This document shows, one piece after another, positions 36,311 through 45,214 of a stretch of 64,000 nt of DNA. The position numbers and the translations under genes are program-made. How positions within the stretch are numbered: position 1 is the first letter of the stretch; each line of letters opens with the position of its first letter. The notes under the pieces were generated by a model. That model saw only the letters and a list, made by a program, of their open reading frames with translations, ran no database searches and was not told the origin of the DNA. Origin of the DNA: SIG440 sp045586925 (GTDB lineage Bacteria > Bacillota > Clostridia > Monoglobales > Monoglobaceae); contig JAZNBG010000030.1 of the NCBI GenBank assembly GCA_045586925.1, positions 9,870-73,869 of the forward strand. The letters are read 5' to 3'.

Positions 36311-37592
36311 TGCCTTGTACCCCCTTTAAAAAGTAGATTGTATCAAGCTGTATTTTGCCTGCCGCGGCTATTATATCCTCACGGGTAACTTTATTAATTT
36401 TCTCAAGGTATTCATCAACAGATTCCTCTATGCCAAGCAATGCACGTCCCATATAAAAATCCTCGGTTGCAGCTAAGCTGTCCTTGATGCTGCCTGCCGA
36501 ATTTTTAAAGGTCTTTTTAGCAAAGTCAATTTCCTCGTCGGTAAATTCGCCCTTTTTCATCATATCAAGCTGCAGCATAATTTCATTGTATGCCTCGTCG
36601 TACTTTGACGCTTCAATTCCTGCATTTACCTTCATACATCCCTTGTGACGGTCAACCGCCGAAAAAACATAGTATGCAAGGCTCAGCTTTTCTCGCACGT
36701 TATTAAAGAGCTTTGAAATTGCACTGCCGCCATACAGACAGGAGCAAAGAGCAAGTGCGTAGCTTTCATCAGATCTTGGGTCAATTCCGCAATTAAAGCC
36801 CATAGCCAGCTTGCTTTGTGAAACGGGCATTTCTTCAACTACGTTCTTTACTTCTATATTTTCTTCTATTGATGCAAGAAGGGTTTTGCTTTGCACTGCA
36901 GCACGGTCGCCAAATGCCGCTTTGAAATTCTTCTCAATCTCATTTATCACAATAGTTTTGTCAAAGCTGCCGCTGACATAAATGTCAATTCCGGCATTTT
37001 TAATCATTTCCTTATAAAATTCATAAAGGTTCTTTTCGTCTATTTCATCAAGGTCTTCTATATAGCCGTGTGAAATTATACCATAAGGATCATCCTTAAA
37101 CATAATCTCGTTACAACGTACAGCCGCATATTCCTTTTTGTCATTTATAAGACCCGCAATATAGTTCTTTGTATTTTCTTTTTCCTGCTGAACGAAAGAT
37201 TTGTCAAACGACCCGTCCTTTGTCACCGGGCATAGAACAAATTCCTTAAGCAGTTCGCAAACGTCACCAATAATGCTTTCGGAAATGAAGCTGTCGCTGA
37301 CAAACTGCACCGATACCCTCAGCAGCATAGTGTCGCCCCTTTTGCCGTTGTCTGCCGAAAGTGTTGCCCCGTAAAGCTCCTGAGCCCTTTTTGAAAGTGC
37401 ACTCATTGTGGGATACTTTTCACTTCCCCGCTTTAAAACCCTAGGCAAAAGTGCCACCTTTGTCACTGTTTTTCTGTTAAGGGGAAGTCGGAAATACACA
37501 CTCATCACATTTGTCTTGAATTTATCTGTTTCAAGAAAACGCAAGGATACACCTTTAGAAATCTCTATTTTCTCTGTTTTCAATTTTGCCAC
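36300..37592 (-). CDS. M16 family protein without HxxEH, YmfF type
   Basis: A 430-residue M16-fold protein. The position where active members have HxxEH reads RVLKRGSEKYPTMSALSKRAQELYG, with no His, so it is probably the non-catalytic half of a heterodimer with the YmfH-type protein encoded just downstream (11-bp overlap). The C-terminal half keeps the M16 fold signals (SRLFNNVREKLSLAYYVFSAVD region, here KLFNNVREKLSLAYYVFS). Confidence 0.92.
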   Translation of the reverse strand: MAKLKTEKIEISKGVSLRFLETDKFKTNVMSVYFRLPLNRKTVTKVALLPRVLKRGSEKYPTMSALSKRAQELYGATLSADNGKRGDTMLLRVSVQFVSDSFISESIIGDVCELLKEFVLCPVTKDGSFDKSFVQQEKENTKNYIAGLINDKKEYAAVRCNEIMFKDDPYGIISHGYIEDLDEIDEKNLYEFYKEMIKNAGIDIYVSGSFDKTIVINEIEKNFKAAFGDRAAVQSKTLLASIEENIEVKNVVEEMPVSQSKLAMGFNCGIDPRSDESYALALCSCLYGGSAISKLFNNVREKLSLAYYVFSAVDRHKGCMKVNAGIEASKYDEAYNEIMLQLDMMKKGEFTDEEIDFAKKTFKNSAGSIKDSLAATEDFYMGRALLGIEESVDEYLEKINKVTREDIIAAAGKIQLDTIYFLKGVQGNEI

Positions 37593-37654
37593 TCCTTTTC
37601 TTTCAATACCTTATTTTATCTTTCTTAAGTCTTTCCTATGCAAAAAAATCGCAT

Positions 37655-37972
37655 TTAAAACACCAGTCCTGTAACGAATGCCACAGTACAGGCACAAATA
37701 GCAACTGTCAGCAACGATCGTCCAAAATACGCCAGAATAAAAGCAACTGCCGTTCCCACTGCTGCGGTGATTGTATCTCCTGTAGCATAAAATATGTACG
37801 GAAAGGTCATTGCGCCAAGCACTGAATAGGGTACGTAAAATAAGAAACTTTGTATGAAAGGTGATTTTATTTTGCTTCGCATCAGGGTGAAGGGAATCAT
37901 ACGGATAAAGTATGTCACCATCGCCATTGCCGCGAGATATGCAAAAAACATTTTGTCCATATAAATATCCAT
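37655..37972 (-). CDS. azlD: Branched-chain amino acid efflux subunit AzlD
   Basis: A small membrane protein (105 residues from ATG 37972) with four hydrophobic segments, matching the AzlD family (MAMVTYFIRMIPFTLMR, SFLFYVPYSVLGAMTFP). It works with AzlC, encoded just upstream. The start is uncertain: ATG 37972 is only 2 bp after AGAAAGG, and ATG 37960 (MDKMFFAY) is also possible. Both lie in the repeated intergenic element shared with mcsB, where the same ATG-GAW-ATT-WAT-ATG string occurs. Confidence 0.85.
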   Translation of the reverse strand: MDIYMDKMFFAYLAAMAMVTYFIRMIPFTLMRSKIKSPFIQSFLFYVPYSVLGAMTFPYIFYATGDTITAAVGTAVAFILAYFGRSLLTVAICACTVAFVTGLVF

Positions 37973-38122
37973 AGCCTTTCTGCCCACAAATCATAACGTG
38001 AAAACATATTACACCATATCGTGAGCAGATAAGGCGTATAATGGATGTTTGCCCATGTGCGTTTCGCTCCGGCAAAAATATCGCACGGGCATTTAATTAT
38101 TGATAACGTGTTTATCACGTTA
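37958..38122 (-). ncRNA. Repeated structured intergenic element, copy A (azlC-azlD)
   Basis: Read on the minus strand, the azlC stop codon lies in a TAACGTG / CACGTTA hairpin (38104-38122). A two-tier helix follows: TGCCC / GGGCA (38087-38091 with 38050-38054) and GTGCG / CGCAC (38082-38086 with 38057-38061, as written on the plus strand). Then GCCTTATCTGCTC (38023-38035) precedes the downstream ribosome site GGGCAGAAAGGC (37974-37985), to which it is complementary. The same layout occurs at 41355-41536 with different paired bases. It could be a cis-regulatory RNA or a mobile intergenic repeat. Confidence 0.7.
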
Positions 38123-38836
38123 ATCCTCCTCGCCCGATTTTGGTGCAGCATATGCCATTATCAATGACGCAGCAACTGCACAGATTATAATTGCAAATCC
38201 CTGAGAGAGCTTGTCAAACAAAGGAATATAATAAAAAGCACAACTCATTGCAGATGCAATCAGCACAGCACACAACACACCTTTGTCCGCTTTTGACGGA
38301 GGAACAATTATCGCAATAAACATACTGTATATAGCAAGCCCCAAAGCCGCACAAACATCGCTGGGCAAAATCTGCCCTGCATACACGCCCAAAGTCGTAC
38401 CCAATGTCCATCCAACAGGCGGCAGGGTTATCAGTCCATACATAAACCGACTGCCGATAAGCCCTCGTTCTGCAGCCGCAACCGCAAAAACCTCGTCAGT
38501 TATTGCAAATGATGTAATCATACGGTGAAGGGTGGTAAAGCTGTCATCCAGCTTTTGAGTAAGAGCAAGCCCCATAAGGCAATACCGCATATTTATAACA
38601 AGCTGTGCAAGAATCATCTCAATTATAGTGCCGCAAGCCGCAATAATTCCAATCCCCGCCACCTGTCCGGCAGATGTCAGGTTTGTCAACGAAATCAGTA
38701 TTGTTCCAATAGGGTCAATACCCATTCCCACGGCGGTAATTCCAAAACCAAAGGATACCGAAAGATACCCCAGTGCTATGGGAAGACCTTTATTTAATCC
38801 ATATAGATATGAATTCTGTGTTTTCTCTTTTGTCAT
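38120..38836 (-). CDS. azlC: Branched-chain amino acid efflux subunit AzlC
   Basis: A 238-residue AzlC-family membrane protein (GLPIALGYLSVSFGFGITAVG, TDEVFAVAA, WTLGTTLGVYAGQILP). With AzlD it exports branched-chain amino acids or analogues. About eight hydrophobic segments. Its stop codon is inside the first hairpin of the intergenic element, 147 bp before azlD. A terminator separates it from the malonate transporter genes upstream. Confidence 0.92.
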   Translation of the reverse strand: MTKEKTQNSYLYGLNKGLPIALGYLSVSFGFGITAVGMGIDPIGTILISLTNLTSAGQVAGIGIIAACGTIIEMILAQLVINMRYCLMGLALTQKLDDSFTTLHRMITSFAITDEVFAVAAAERGLIGSRFMYGLITLPPVGWTLGTTLGVYAGQILPSDVCAALGLAIYSMFIAIIVPPSKADKGVLCAVLIASAMSCAFYYIPLFDKLSQGFAIIICAVAASLIMAYAAPKSGEED

Positions 38837-38921
38837 TATATAAGCACCGTTCCAATTCTATTGAATTCAATATTATATTATATCTCAAAATTGCAACAAA
38901 TGCAATACCATTAAAAAGAAT

Positions 38922-38954
38922 AAAGGCGATTTGTTGTTCGCACAAATCGCCTTT
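38922..38954 (-). terminator. Terminator after madM
   Basis: AAAGGCGATTTG / CAAATCGCCTTT, a near-perfect 12-bp stem 26 bp after the madM stop, with a T-rich run on the minus strand. Confidence 0.85.
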
Positions 38955-38979
38955 ATATGTAGTTGTAGATTGTTCTGCT

Positions 38980-39795
38980 TTAGTGCAGGAATAATGTTGT
39001 CAGATAATAGAGAACTGTGGGGCACAAAAGGCAGCCAAGACCTGTATAGAATGTAGCGGTCATTGCGCCGTAGGGCACAAGCTTTGCATCTGTTGCAGCA
39101 AGACCTGCAGAAGTACCACTGGTTGTTCCCATAAGTCCACCGAAAATCATTGCCGCACGGGGTGTGGTAAGGCCAATCCTTTTTGCCATAACGGGAGTGA
39201 GCATCATTACTGCAATCGACTTAACAACACCTGCCGCAATAGAAATTGTGATAACTGTATCTGTGGCACCAAGAGCTTCGCCGGTAACAGGACCAACAAC
39301 AAAGGTAACTGTTCCTGCCGCAATAGTTGAAGCACTAACTGCGTCAGTGTAACCAAATGCAACAGAAATCAATACGCCCACTATAAAGGTAACAACAATA
39401 CCTATCAAAAGTGATATTGCGCCGATAAGTCCGCATTTTTTAATTTCAGACATTTTTGCACCGAAAGCGGTAGAAACTATCGCAAAGTCACGAAGTGATG
39501 AACCACCAAGAACACCGATTCCAGCAAATACAGGAATATTAGCAAGACCCTTTTTCGCTGCACTTACATCTGTAATCCAACCATTTTCCACGCCGTATGC
39601 CATAGCAATTCTTCCGCCTACATAGGCAAGAACAAGACCTAAGAAAATAGCGATTGCGGAATTATGTATTCTGCCCTTTGTTATCTTTGTTGAAACAAAG
39701 TTTGAAAACATTGCCACAATTCCTACAATAAGAAAGGACATAACAAATCCGTTGCTTACAAATATATCTGTTATAATATCAAGTATTGCTTTCAT
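38980..39795 (-). CDS. madM: Malonate transporter MadM subunit
   Basis: A 271-residue membrane protein matching MadM, the larger subunit of the sodium-coupled malonate importer MadLM. It shows ANIPVFAGIGVLGGSSLRDFAIV, TVTFVVGPVTGEALGATDTVITISIAAG and GGLMGTTSGTSAGLAATDAKLVPYGAMTATFYTG. Its start overlaps the madL stop by one base. No malonate decarboxylase genes are in the window, so the imported acid and its use are inferred from family alone. Confidence 0.9.
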   Translation of the reverse strand: MKAILDIITDIFVSNGFVMSFLIVGIVAMFSNFVSTKITKGRIHNSAIAIFLGLVLAYVGGRIAMAYGVENGWITDVSAAKKGLANIPVFAGIGVLGGSSLRDFAIVSTAFGAKMSEIKKCGLIGAISLLIGIVVTFIVGVLISVAFGYTDAVSASTIAAGTVTFVVGPVTGEALGATDTVITISIAAGVVKSIAVMMLTPVMAKRIGLTTPRAAMIFGGLMGTTSGTSAGLAATDAKLVPYGAMTATFYTGLGCLLCPTVLYYLTTLFLH

Positions 39796-40178
39796 TATTC
39801 TGCATCCTCCTTATTCTCTTTATTGGGTGCAAGCTTGTTGAGAATGGGTACAAATGCAAATGCTACTACAACAACTCCAAGTCCTGCCGCAATTGCAAGC
39901 CATCCCTGAGAAAGAGCGGCTACAACATTCTGTGACATAGACATTGCAATAATTACCGGAATAAACATTTTACTCCAGAAATCTATACCCTTTTCATAAT
40001 CTTTTGGCAAAATCGATGTTATCTTTTTTGAATTTGTCACTATAAGAAGCAAAAGCATTGCAAATCCAACACCGCCAACATCTGAATTAACCCCCGTAAG
40101 GAGCCCGAGAATGTTTCCGATAAATGAGCCTACAAACATACAACCTGAAAGTAATGCTACACCGTAAATCACAAACAA
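39795..40178 (-). CDS. madL: Malonate transporter MadL subunit
   Basis: A 127-residue membrane protein of the MadL family with GVALLSGCMFVGSFIGNILGLLTG and four hydrophobic segments; the C-terminus is charged. It is coupled to madM by a one-base overlap. It is divergent from ctsR, sharing a 206-bp intergenic region with the CtsR promoter. Confidence 0.9.
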   Translation of the reverse strand: MFVIYGVALLSGCMFVGSFIGNILGLLTGVNSDVGGVGFAMLLLLIVTNSKKITSILPKDYEKGIDFWSKMFIPVIIAMSMSQNVVAALSQGWLAIAAGLGVVVVAFAFVPILNKLAPNKENKEDAE

Positions 40179-40269
40179 TCATCCTTTCTTTTTATTCTTT
40201 TTTCAAACCAATTCATTATATACCAATTTATTATTAATTGCAAGTATTTGACAAAATTTTTTAAAAAAA

Positions 40270-40363
40270 TTTGACTTTCCCTGACTTTTTTTGCAAAAAC
40301 CTATTGACAAGAGAAATTTTTCTGCTATAATAAAGTCAAAGACAAAGAAAGTCAAAGTCAAAA
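40270..40363 (+). promoter_or_regulatory. ctsR operon promoter with two CtsR boxes
   Basis: TTGACA (40304-40309), 16 bp, TATAAT (40326-40331). An upstream box on the minus strand, AGTCAGG-GAA-AGTCAAA (40270-40286), and a downstream series of GTCAAA heptads (40334-40363, AGTCAAA ... AAAGTCAAAGTCAAA) match the CtsR consensus of direct GTCAAA repeats. The boxes flank the promoter, as expected for autorepression of the heat-shock operon. Confidence 0.9.
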
Positions 40364-40384
40364 AGCACTTAGAGGTGATAAAAA

Positions 40385-40828
40385 ATGAAGCTAAGTAATA
40401 TAATAGAAGAATTCATAAAGGAAATGCTTGAGGAAAGCCGTGAAATTGAACTTCAGCGAAATGAGCTGGCAAATCGCTTTAACTGTGTTCCGTCACAGAT
40501 AAACTATGTTATTTCCACACGGTTTTCGCCCGAACGGGGCTACAGCGTTGAAAGCCGCAGAGGTGGTGGCGGATATATCAGAATTACAAAAACCGCTCCT
40601 GAAAACGAACAGCTTATACTGCACATAGTCAACGCAATAGGCGGCAGCATTTCGGCGTCTAATGCCAATGCTATAATTCAGGAGCTTTACTCTGCTGAGC
40701 TTATTACTCATAAAGAGGCAAAAATCATTATGTCGGCGCTCAGTGATAATTCAATTATTATCAGCCGCCCAGAACGTGATATAGTAAGAGCAAAAATGTT
40801 AAAAAATATATTGGTAAATCTTGTTTAG
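40385..40828 (+). CDS. ctsR: Transcriptional repressor CtsR
   Basis: This 147-residue repressor controls protein-quality genes and is released on heat stress. It has the winged HTH (ELANRFNCVPSQINYVISTRFSPERGY) with the glycine-rich wing RRGGGGYIRI. It is first in the ctsR-mcsA-mcsB-clpC operon and has CtsR boxes at its own promoter. AGAGGTGA precedes the ATG. Confidence 0.97.
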   Translation: MKLSNIIEEFIKEMLEESREIELQRNELANRFNCVPSQINYVISTRFSPERGYSVESRRGGGGYIRITKTAPENEQLILHIVNAIGGSISASNANAIIQELYSAELITHKEAKIIMSALSDNSIIISRPERDIVRAKMLKNILVNLV

Positions 40829-40844
40829 AAAGGGTGGGTTCTTT

Positions 40845-41357
40845 ATGAAATGTCAAAAATGCAACCAACGCACTGCAACTACACATATAACACAGATAAT
40901 TAACGGACACAAAACCGAAATGTATCTATGCCGCGAATGTGCCGAAGAAAATCAGGATTTTTTCAGCTTTAAATCAGGCTTTGATACAGAGTTTGACAGT
41001 TTGCTTGGCGGATTTTGGGAAAGTCAGCCAAAAGTTTCTGCTACACCCTCAAAAAAGTGTGATTTATGCGGAACTACCGAAGGTCAATTCATTAAATCAG
41101 GAAAACCCGGCTGCAGCCATTGCTATACTGTATTTCAGGATTTGTTGCTTCGCCCTCTAAAGCAAATCCACGGCAGTACACGTCATACAGGTAAAATCCC
41201 TGAACGGTCGGGCAAAAGCATTAAAACAGCCGACCAAATCGAGCAACTGCAAACAAAGCTTAACCGTGCGGTTATGGAGCAGAACTTTGAAGAAGCTGCA
41301 ACGCTTCGCGACAAAATAAACGAGCTTAAATCAAATCAACAGAAAGGGGAGATATAA
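40845..41357 (+). CDS. mcsA: McsA, zinc-binding activator of arginine kinase McsB
   Basis: A 170-residue protein with four CxxC pairs (CQKC, CREC, CDLC, CSHC) for zinc and a C-terminal UVR motif (LNRAVMEQNFEEAATLRDKINEL). McsA activates the arginine kinase McsB. The ATG at 40845 follows AGGGTGGG. Its TAA stop (41355-41357) begins the first hairpin of the intergenic element, so mcsB is 165 bp away instead of coupled as in most Firmicutes. Confidence 0.96.
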   Translation: MKCQKCNQRTATTHITQIINGHKTEMYLCRECAEENQDFFSFKSGFDTEFDSLLGGFWESQPKVSATPSKKCDLCGTTEGQFIKSGKPGCSHCYTVFQDLLLRPLKQIHGSTRHTGKIPERSGKSIKTADQIEQLQTKLNRAVMEQNFEEAATLRDKINELKSNQQKGEI

Positions 41358-41536
41358 CGTGAAAAATCACGTTAATCCTCCGGCAGATTTAATTGCACCG
41401 CCGAAATTTTTCTCACCATATAGGGTGCGAAACGGCGATGTGCATAATTTCCACTACACGCCTTATCTGCCCGCAATAAGGCTTGAGTGTTTTTTAATTA
41501 CTATTTGTGGGCAGAAAGGCTATGGAAATTAATATG
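41355..41536 (+). ncRNA. Repeated structured intergenic element, copy B (mcsA-mcsB)
   Basis: It opens at the mcsA stop with TAACGTG / CACGTTA (41355-41374). A two-tier helix TGCAC-CGCCG (41394-41403) pairs with CGGCG-AT-GTGCA (41433-41444) and encloses CACC / GGTG. A hairpin ACACGCCTTAT ... ATAAGGC-TTGA-GTGT ending in T6 (41456-41495) looks like a terminator. GCCTTATCTGCCC (41460-41472) is also complementary to GGGCAGAAAGGC (41509-41520), the mcsB ribosome site. Compared with copy A, the paired bases differ but pairing is kept, and the GCGAAAC and ACGCCTTATCTGC strings are conserved. Confidence 0.72.
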
Positions 41537-42526
41537 TGGTACACAAAATACGGCCCGTCAGGTGATATAGTGCTTTCCTCACGTGTTCGTCTTGCACGAA
41601 ACATTGCTGACCTTCCCTTTGGTAACGCAATGACACCCGAACAACAAACAAAGGTTTTAGACAAAGTTAAAGCGGCACTGCCTAATATGAAATTTATTGA
41701 CTTCTCAGCAATGTCACGCTTTGAGCGGCAGGCACTTTGCGAATGTCATCTCACAAGCCCCGAAATGATTGAAAACAAAAAACGATGCGGAATTCTTACC
41801 AACGAAAGCTGTACCGAATGTATAATGCTTAACGAAGAAGACCACATCCGTATTCAGGCAATGGCACCGGGGTTTGAGCTTAAATCTTGCCTTGAAGCCG
41901 CAAACCGCCTTGATGACGACCTTGAAAAAAATATTGATTATGGTTATCATAAGGATTTTGGCTACCTTACCTGCTGCCCCACAAATGTAGGCACGGGAAT
42001 GCGGGCATCGGTAATGTTGCATCTTCCTGCACTGTCGGCAATGGGCAGAATTGACGGAATTATCCGCTCGCTTTCAAAGCTTGGTGTCACCGTCAGAGGG
42101 CTTTATGGTGAGGGCAGCAAAGCTCATGGTAACATATATCAAATTTCAAATCAGGTAACGCTTGGCTCCACCGAAGAAGAAATAATCGAAAAACTGACCC
42201 ACATTGTCAATGACATAATTGAAAAAGAACGCAGCTTGGGACAAAGTTTGTACACTCAGGATAAATTCCATTTTGAAGACAGAATTATGCGTTCGTACGG
42301 GATTCTTACAAATGCACGAATTCTTTCATCGGCAGAAACCGCAAATCTTTTATCCGATGTAAGATGGGGCATAAATCTGGGTATAATTAAAAGTGTTAAC
42401 ATGGAAACATTAACCAAAACCTTTTATGATACCCTGCCTGCAACCATTGTTAAAAATCACAACCTTACTACCGCTCTGGAACGTGACCTTAAGCGTGCAG
42501 AGCTTATAAACGAGGCATTAACGTAA
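41522..42526 (+). CDS. mcsB: Protein arginine kinase McsB
   Basis: This 334-residue phosphagen-kinase-fold enzyme phosphorylates arginines to mark proteins for ClpCP. The family N-terminus SGDIVLSSRVRLARNI, NEEDHIRIQ and the C-terminal DVRWGINLGII region are present. Start choice: ATG 41522 is very near AGAAAGG; ATG 41534 gives MWYTKYGPSGD, closer to other McsB N-termini. Either way the first codons belong to the intergenic element. It is followed 50 bp later by clpC. Confidence 0.95.
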   Translation: MEINMWYTKYGPSGDIVLSSRVRLARNIADLPFGNAMTPEQQTKVLDKVKAALPNMKFIDFSAMSRFERQALCECHLTSPEMIENKKRCGILTNESCTECIMLNEEDHIRIQAMAPGFELKSCLEAANRLDDDLEKNIDYGYHKDFGYLTCCPTNVGTGMRASVMLHLPALSAMGRIDGIIRSLSKLGVTVRGLYGEGSKAHGNIYQISNQVTLGSTEEEIIEKLTHIVNDIIEKERSLGQSLYTQDKFHFEDRIMRSYGILTNARILSSAETANLLSDVRWGINLGIIKSVNMETLTKTFYDTLPATIVKNHNLTTALERDLKRAELINEALT

Positions 42527-42576
42527 TTCTTTCACATTAATGCCCCGATTAAAATAAAAGAAAGGATTGATACCAT

Positions 42577-45039
42577 ATGTTTGAACAAAAACTTACTGAA
42601 CGTGCAAAAAGTGCAATAAATTTAGCAGGACAATGTGCCATGGATATGGGACACAATTATATAGGAACCGAGCACCTGCTGCTGGGTCTTGTCAAAGAGG
42701 GCGGCGGCGTTGCTGCAAAGGTTCTTGCAGAAAACGGTATAACCGACAGCAAAATCATCAGCAAAATAGAATTTTTTGTAGGTACCGACCTTCCCATAAA
42801 CAATACAGGAATCGGCTTTACACCCCGCACCAAAAGTGTTTTGGAGCACAGCAGTGCCGAGGCAAGAAGGCTTAATCACAACTATATAGGCACAGAACAT
42901 ATCCTTATTGCTCTTCTTCGTGAAAACGAAAGTCTTGCCATCCGTATAATTGCTGACCTTGATGTTAACCCTCAAAAACTATATTCAGATATTATAAAGC
43001 TGATGAATGACAACAATTTTGGCGAAATCTACGACGAAGGTCCTGCCGCAGATAGTGTAACTCCAACTTCAAAAAAGGCTTCCGGTGCCAAGACTCCTAC
43101 CCTTGACAAATTCGGTCGTGACCTTACCAAAATGGCGCGGGAACTAAAGCTTGACCCTATTATCGGTCGTGATAAAGTAATAGAAAGAGTTATTCAAATC
43201 CTCAGCCGCAGAACAAAAAACAATCCCTGTCTTATCGGTGAACCCGGTGTTGGTAAAACCGCCGTTGCCGAAGGTCTTGCGCAAAAGATTGTTCAGGGTC
43301 TTGTTCCCGAAATCTTAAAGGACAAAAAGGTTATAACCCTTGACCTTTCTTCAATGGTAGCAGGGGCAAAATACCGTGGCGAATTTGAAGAACGTCTTAA
43401 AGGCGTTATGGATGAAATCCACAAGGCAGGAAACATAATTCTGTTTATTGACGAAATCCATACCATTATTGGCGCAGGTGCAGCAGAAGGCGCAATTGAT
43501 GCAGCAAACATCTTAAAGCCCGCCCTTTCACGTGGAGAAATACAGATTATAGGTGCAACAACCTTAGAGGAATATCGTAAGTATATCGAAAAAGACTCTG
43601 CCTTGGAACGTCGTTTCCAGTCTATTGTCCTTGATGAACCAAGCTATGAAGAAAGTATCGAAATCCTTAAAGGCATCCGTGACAAATACGAGGCACACCA
43701 CCGTGTAAAAATCACCGACAGCGCCCTTGATGCGGCAGTAAAAATGTCTATCAGGTATATTCCTGACAGATTTCTTCCCGATAAAGCCATTGACCTTATA
43801 GACGAGGCGGCGTCCAGAATTCGTATCAAAACCCTTACCGCTCCACCGGACGTAAAGGAACTAGAAGACAAGATTGAAGGTCTTCGTAAGGAAAAAGAGG
43901 CGGCAATCGCATCGCAGGAATACGAAAAGGCAGCAAAGCTCCGTGACGAAGAAAAGGTGCTGACAGAAAGCCTTAAAACCCAAAAGGAAAGCTGGGAAAA
44001 GGAAAGCCGAGGTGAAAATGCCGAAGTCACCCCCAATGAAATTGCAGAAATCGTTTCATCCTGGACGGGTGTTCCTGTAAAAGCTATTGAAGAAGGTGAG
44101 AGCGAAAGACTTCTCCGTCTTGAAGAAGAACTGCATCGACGTGTTATCGGTCAGAATGAGGCTGTGACCGCAGTTTCAAAAGCAATCCGCAGAGGCCGTG
44201 TCGGACTTAAAGACCCCAAACGGCCTATAGGCTCCTTTATCTTCCTTGGTCCTACAGGAGTGGGAAAAACCGAGCTTTCAAAAGCACTTGCTGAAGCAAT
44301 GTTTGGCGACGAGGATGCTCTTATACGTGTTGATATGTCAGAATATATGGAAAAACACGCCGTATCTCGCTTAGTTGGCTCGCCTCCCGGTTATGTTGGC
44401 TACGACGAGGGCGGTCAGCTTACCGAAAAGGTACGCAGAAAACCATACTCTGTAGTCCTTTTTGACGAAATCGAAAAGGCTCACCCCGATGTATTTAACA
44501 TTTTACTGCAAATTCTTGAAGACGGTATCCTTACCGATTCTCAAGGCAGACGCGTTGACTTCCGCAACACCGTTATAATTATGACATCAAATCTCGGTGC
44601 AAGACTGATAACCGAAAACAAATCCCTTGGCTTTGCAGCACTGGCTGAGGATACCGAAAAAGATTACACTAAGATTAAATCCGATGTCTTAGGCGAACTT
44701 AAACGGGCCTTCCGTCCTGAATTTTTAAACAGAATTGATGACATTATAGTTTTCCGTCAGCTTGTAAAGGATGACATAAAGGCAATCGCTGCAAAAATGC
44801 TTGACATTCTTAAAGAAAGAATTGCAGCAAACGACATTACCGCAGAGTTCACCGATGCCGCAGTTGACCGTATTGCAGACACAGGCTTTGACCCTAGCTT
44901 TGGTGCAAGACCGCTTCGCCGTGCAATACAAAGCGACATCGAGGATATGATTGCCGAAAAAATGCTCAGCGGTGAAATTAAATCCGGCGATAACATAAAA
45001 ATTGACTTTGCAGAGGATAAGTTCATAATTATAAAATAA
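42577..45039 (+). CDS. clpC: AAA+ unfoldase ClpC
   Basis: This 820-residue ClpC has an N-terminal double Clp-N repeat (NYIGTEHLLLGLVKEG, NYIGTEHILIALLREN), two AAA+ domains with Walker A GEPGVGKT and GPTGVGKT, Walker B LFIDEIHT and VVLFDEIEKAHP, and a UVR/middle coiled coil (EYEKAAKLRDEEK). It delivers arginine-phosphorylated proteins to ClpP. It is last in the CtsR operon and followed by a strong terminator. Confidence 0.97.
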   Translation: MFEQKLTERAKSAINLAGQCAMDMGHNYIGTEHLLLGLVKEGGGVAAKVLAENGITDSKIISKIEFFVGTDLPINNTGIGFTPRTKSVLEHSSAEARRLNHNYIGTEHILIALLRENESLAIRIIADLDVNPQKLYSDIIKLMNDNNFGEIYDEGPAADSVTPTSKKASGAKTPTLDKFGRDLTKMARELKLDPIIGRDKVIERVIQILSRRTKNNPCLIGEPGVGKTAVAEGLAQKIVQGLVPEILKDKKVITLDLSSMVAGAKYRGEFEERLKGVMDEIHKAGNIILFIDEIHTIIGAGAAEGAIDAANILKPALSRGEIQIIGATTLEEYRKYIEKDSALERRFQSIVLDEPSYEESIEILKGIRDKYEAHHRVKITDSALDAAVKMSIRYIPDRFLPDKAIDLIDEAASRIRIKTLTAPPDVKELEDKIEGLRKEKEAAIASQEYEKAAKLRDEEKVLTESLKTQKESWEKESRGENAEVTPNEIAEIVSSWTGVPVKAIEEGESERLLRLEEELHRRVIGQNEAVTAVSKAIRRGRVGLKDPKRPIGSFIFLGPTGVGKTELSKALAEAMFGDEDALIRVDMSEYMEKHAVSRLVGSPPGYVGYDEGGQLTEKVRRKPYSVVLFDEIEKAHPDVFNILLQILEDGILTDSQGRRVDFRNTVIIMTSNLGARLITENKSLGFAALAEDTEKDYTKIKSDVLGELKRAFRPEFLNRIDDIIVFRQLVKDDIKAIAAKMLDILKERIAANDITAEFTDAAVDRIADTGFDPSFGARPLRRAIQSDIEDMIAEKMLSGEIKSGDNIKIDFAEDKFIIIK

Positions 45040-45042
45040 TTT

Positions 45043-45079
45043 AAAATGGGGGTGATACAATTTTATCATCCCCATTTTA
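45043..45079 (+). terminator. Terminator after clpC
   Basis: AAAATGGGGGTGATA / TATCATCCCCATTTT stem directly after the clpC stop. Confidence 0.85.
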
Positions 45080-45214
45080 AATAAATTTACGATTGTGCAA
45101 ATTTTAGGGAAAATAGTTCAAAGACAAAAAGCAAATTTTATGTTATATTTAATGTAAGAAAAATTAAATGGGGTCGTTTCCCCGAAAATTATATTAAAGA
45201 CAGGAGATGTTTTT

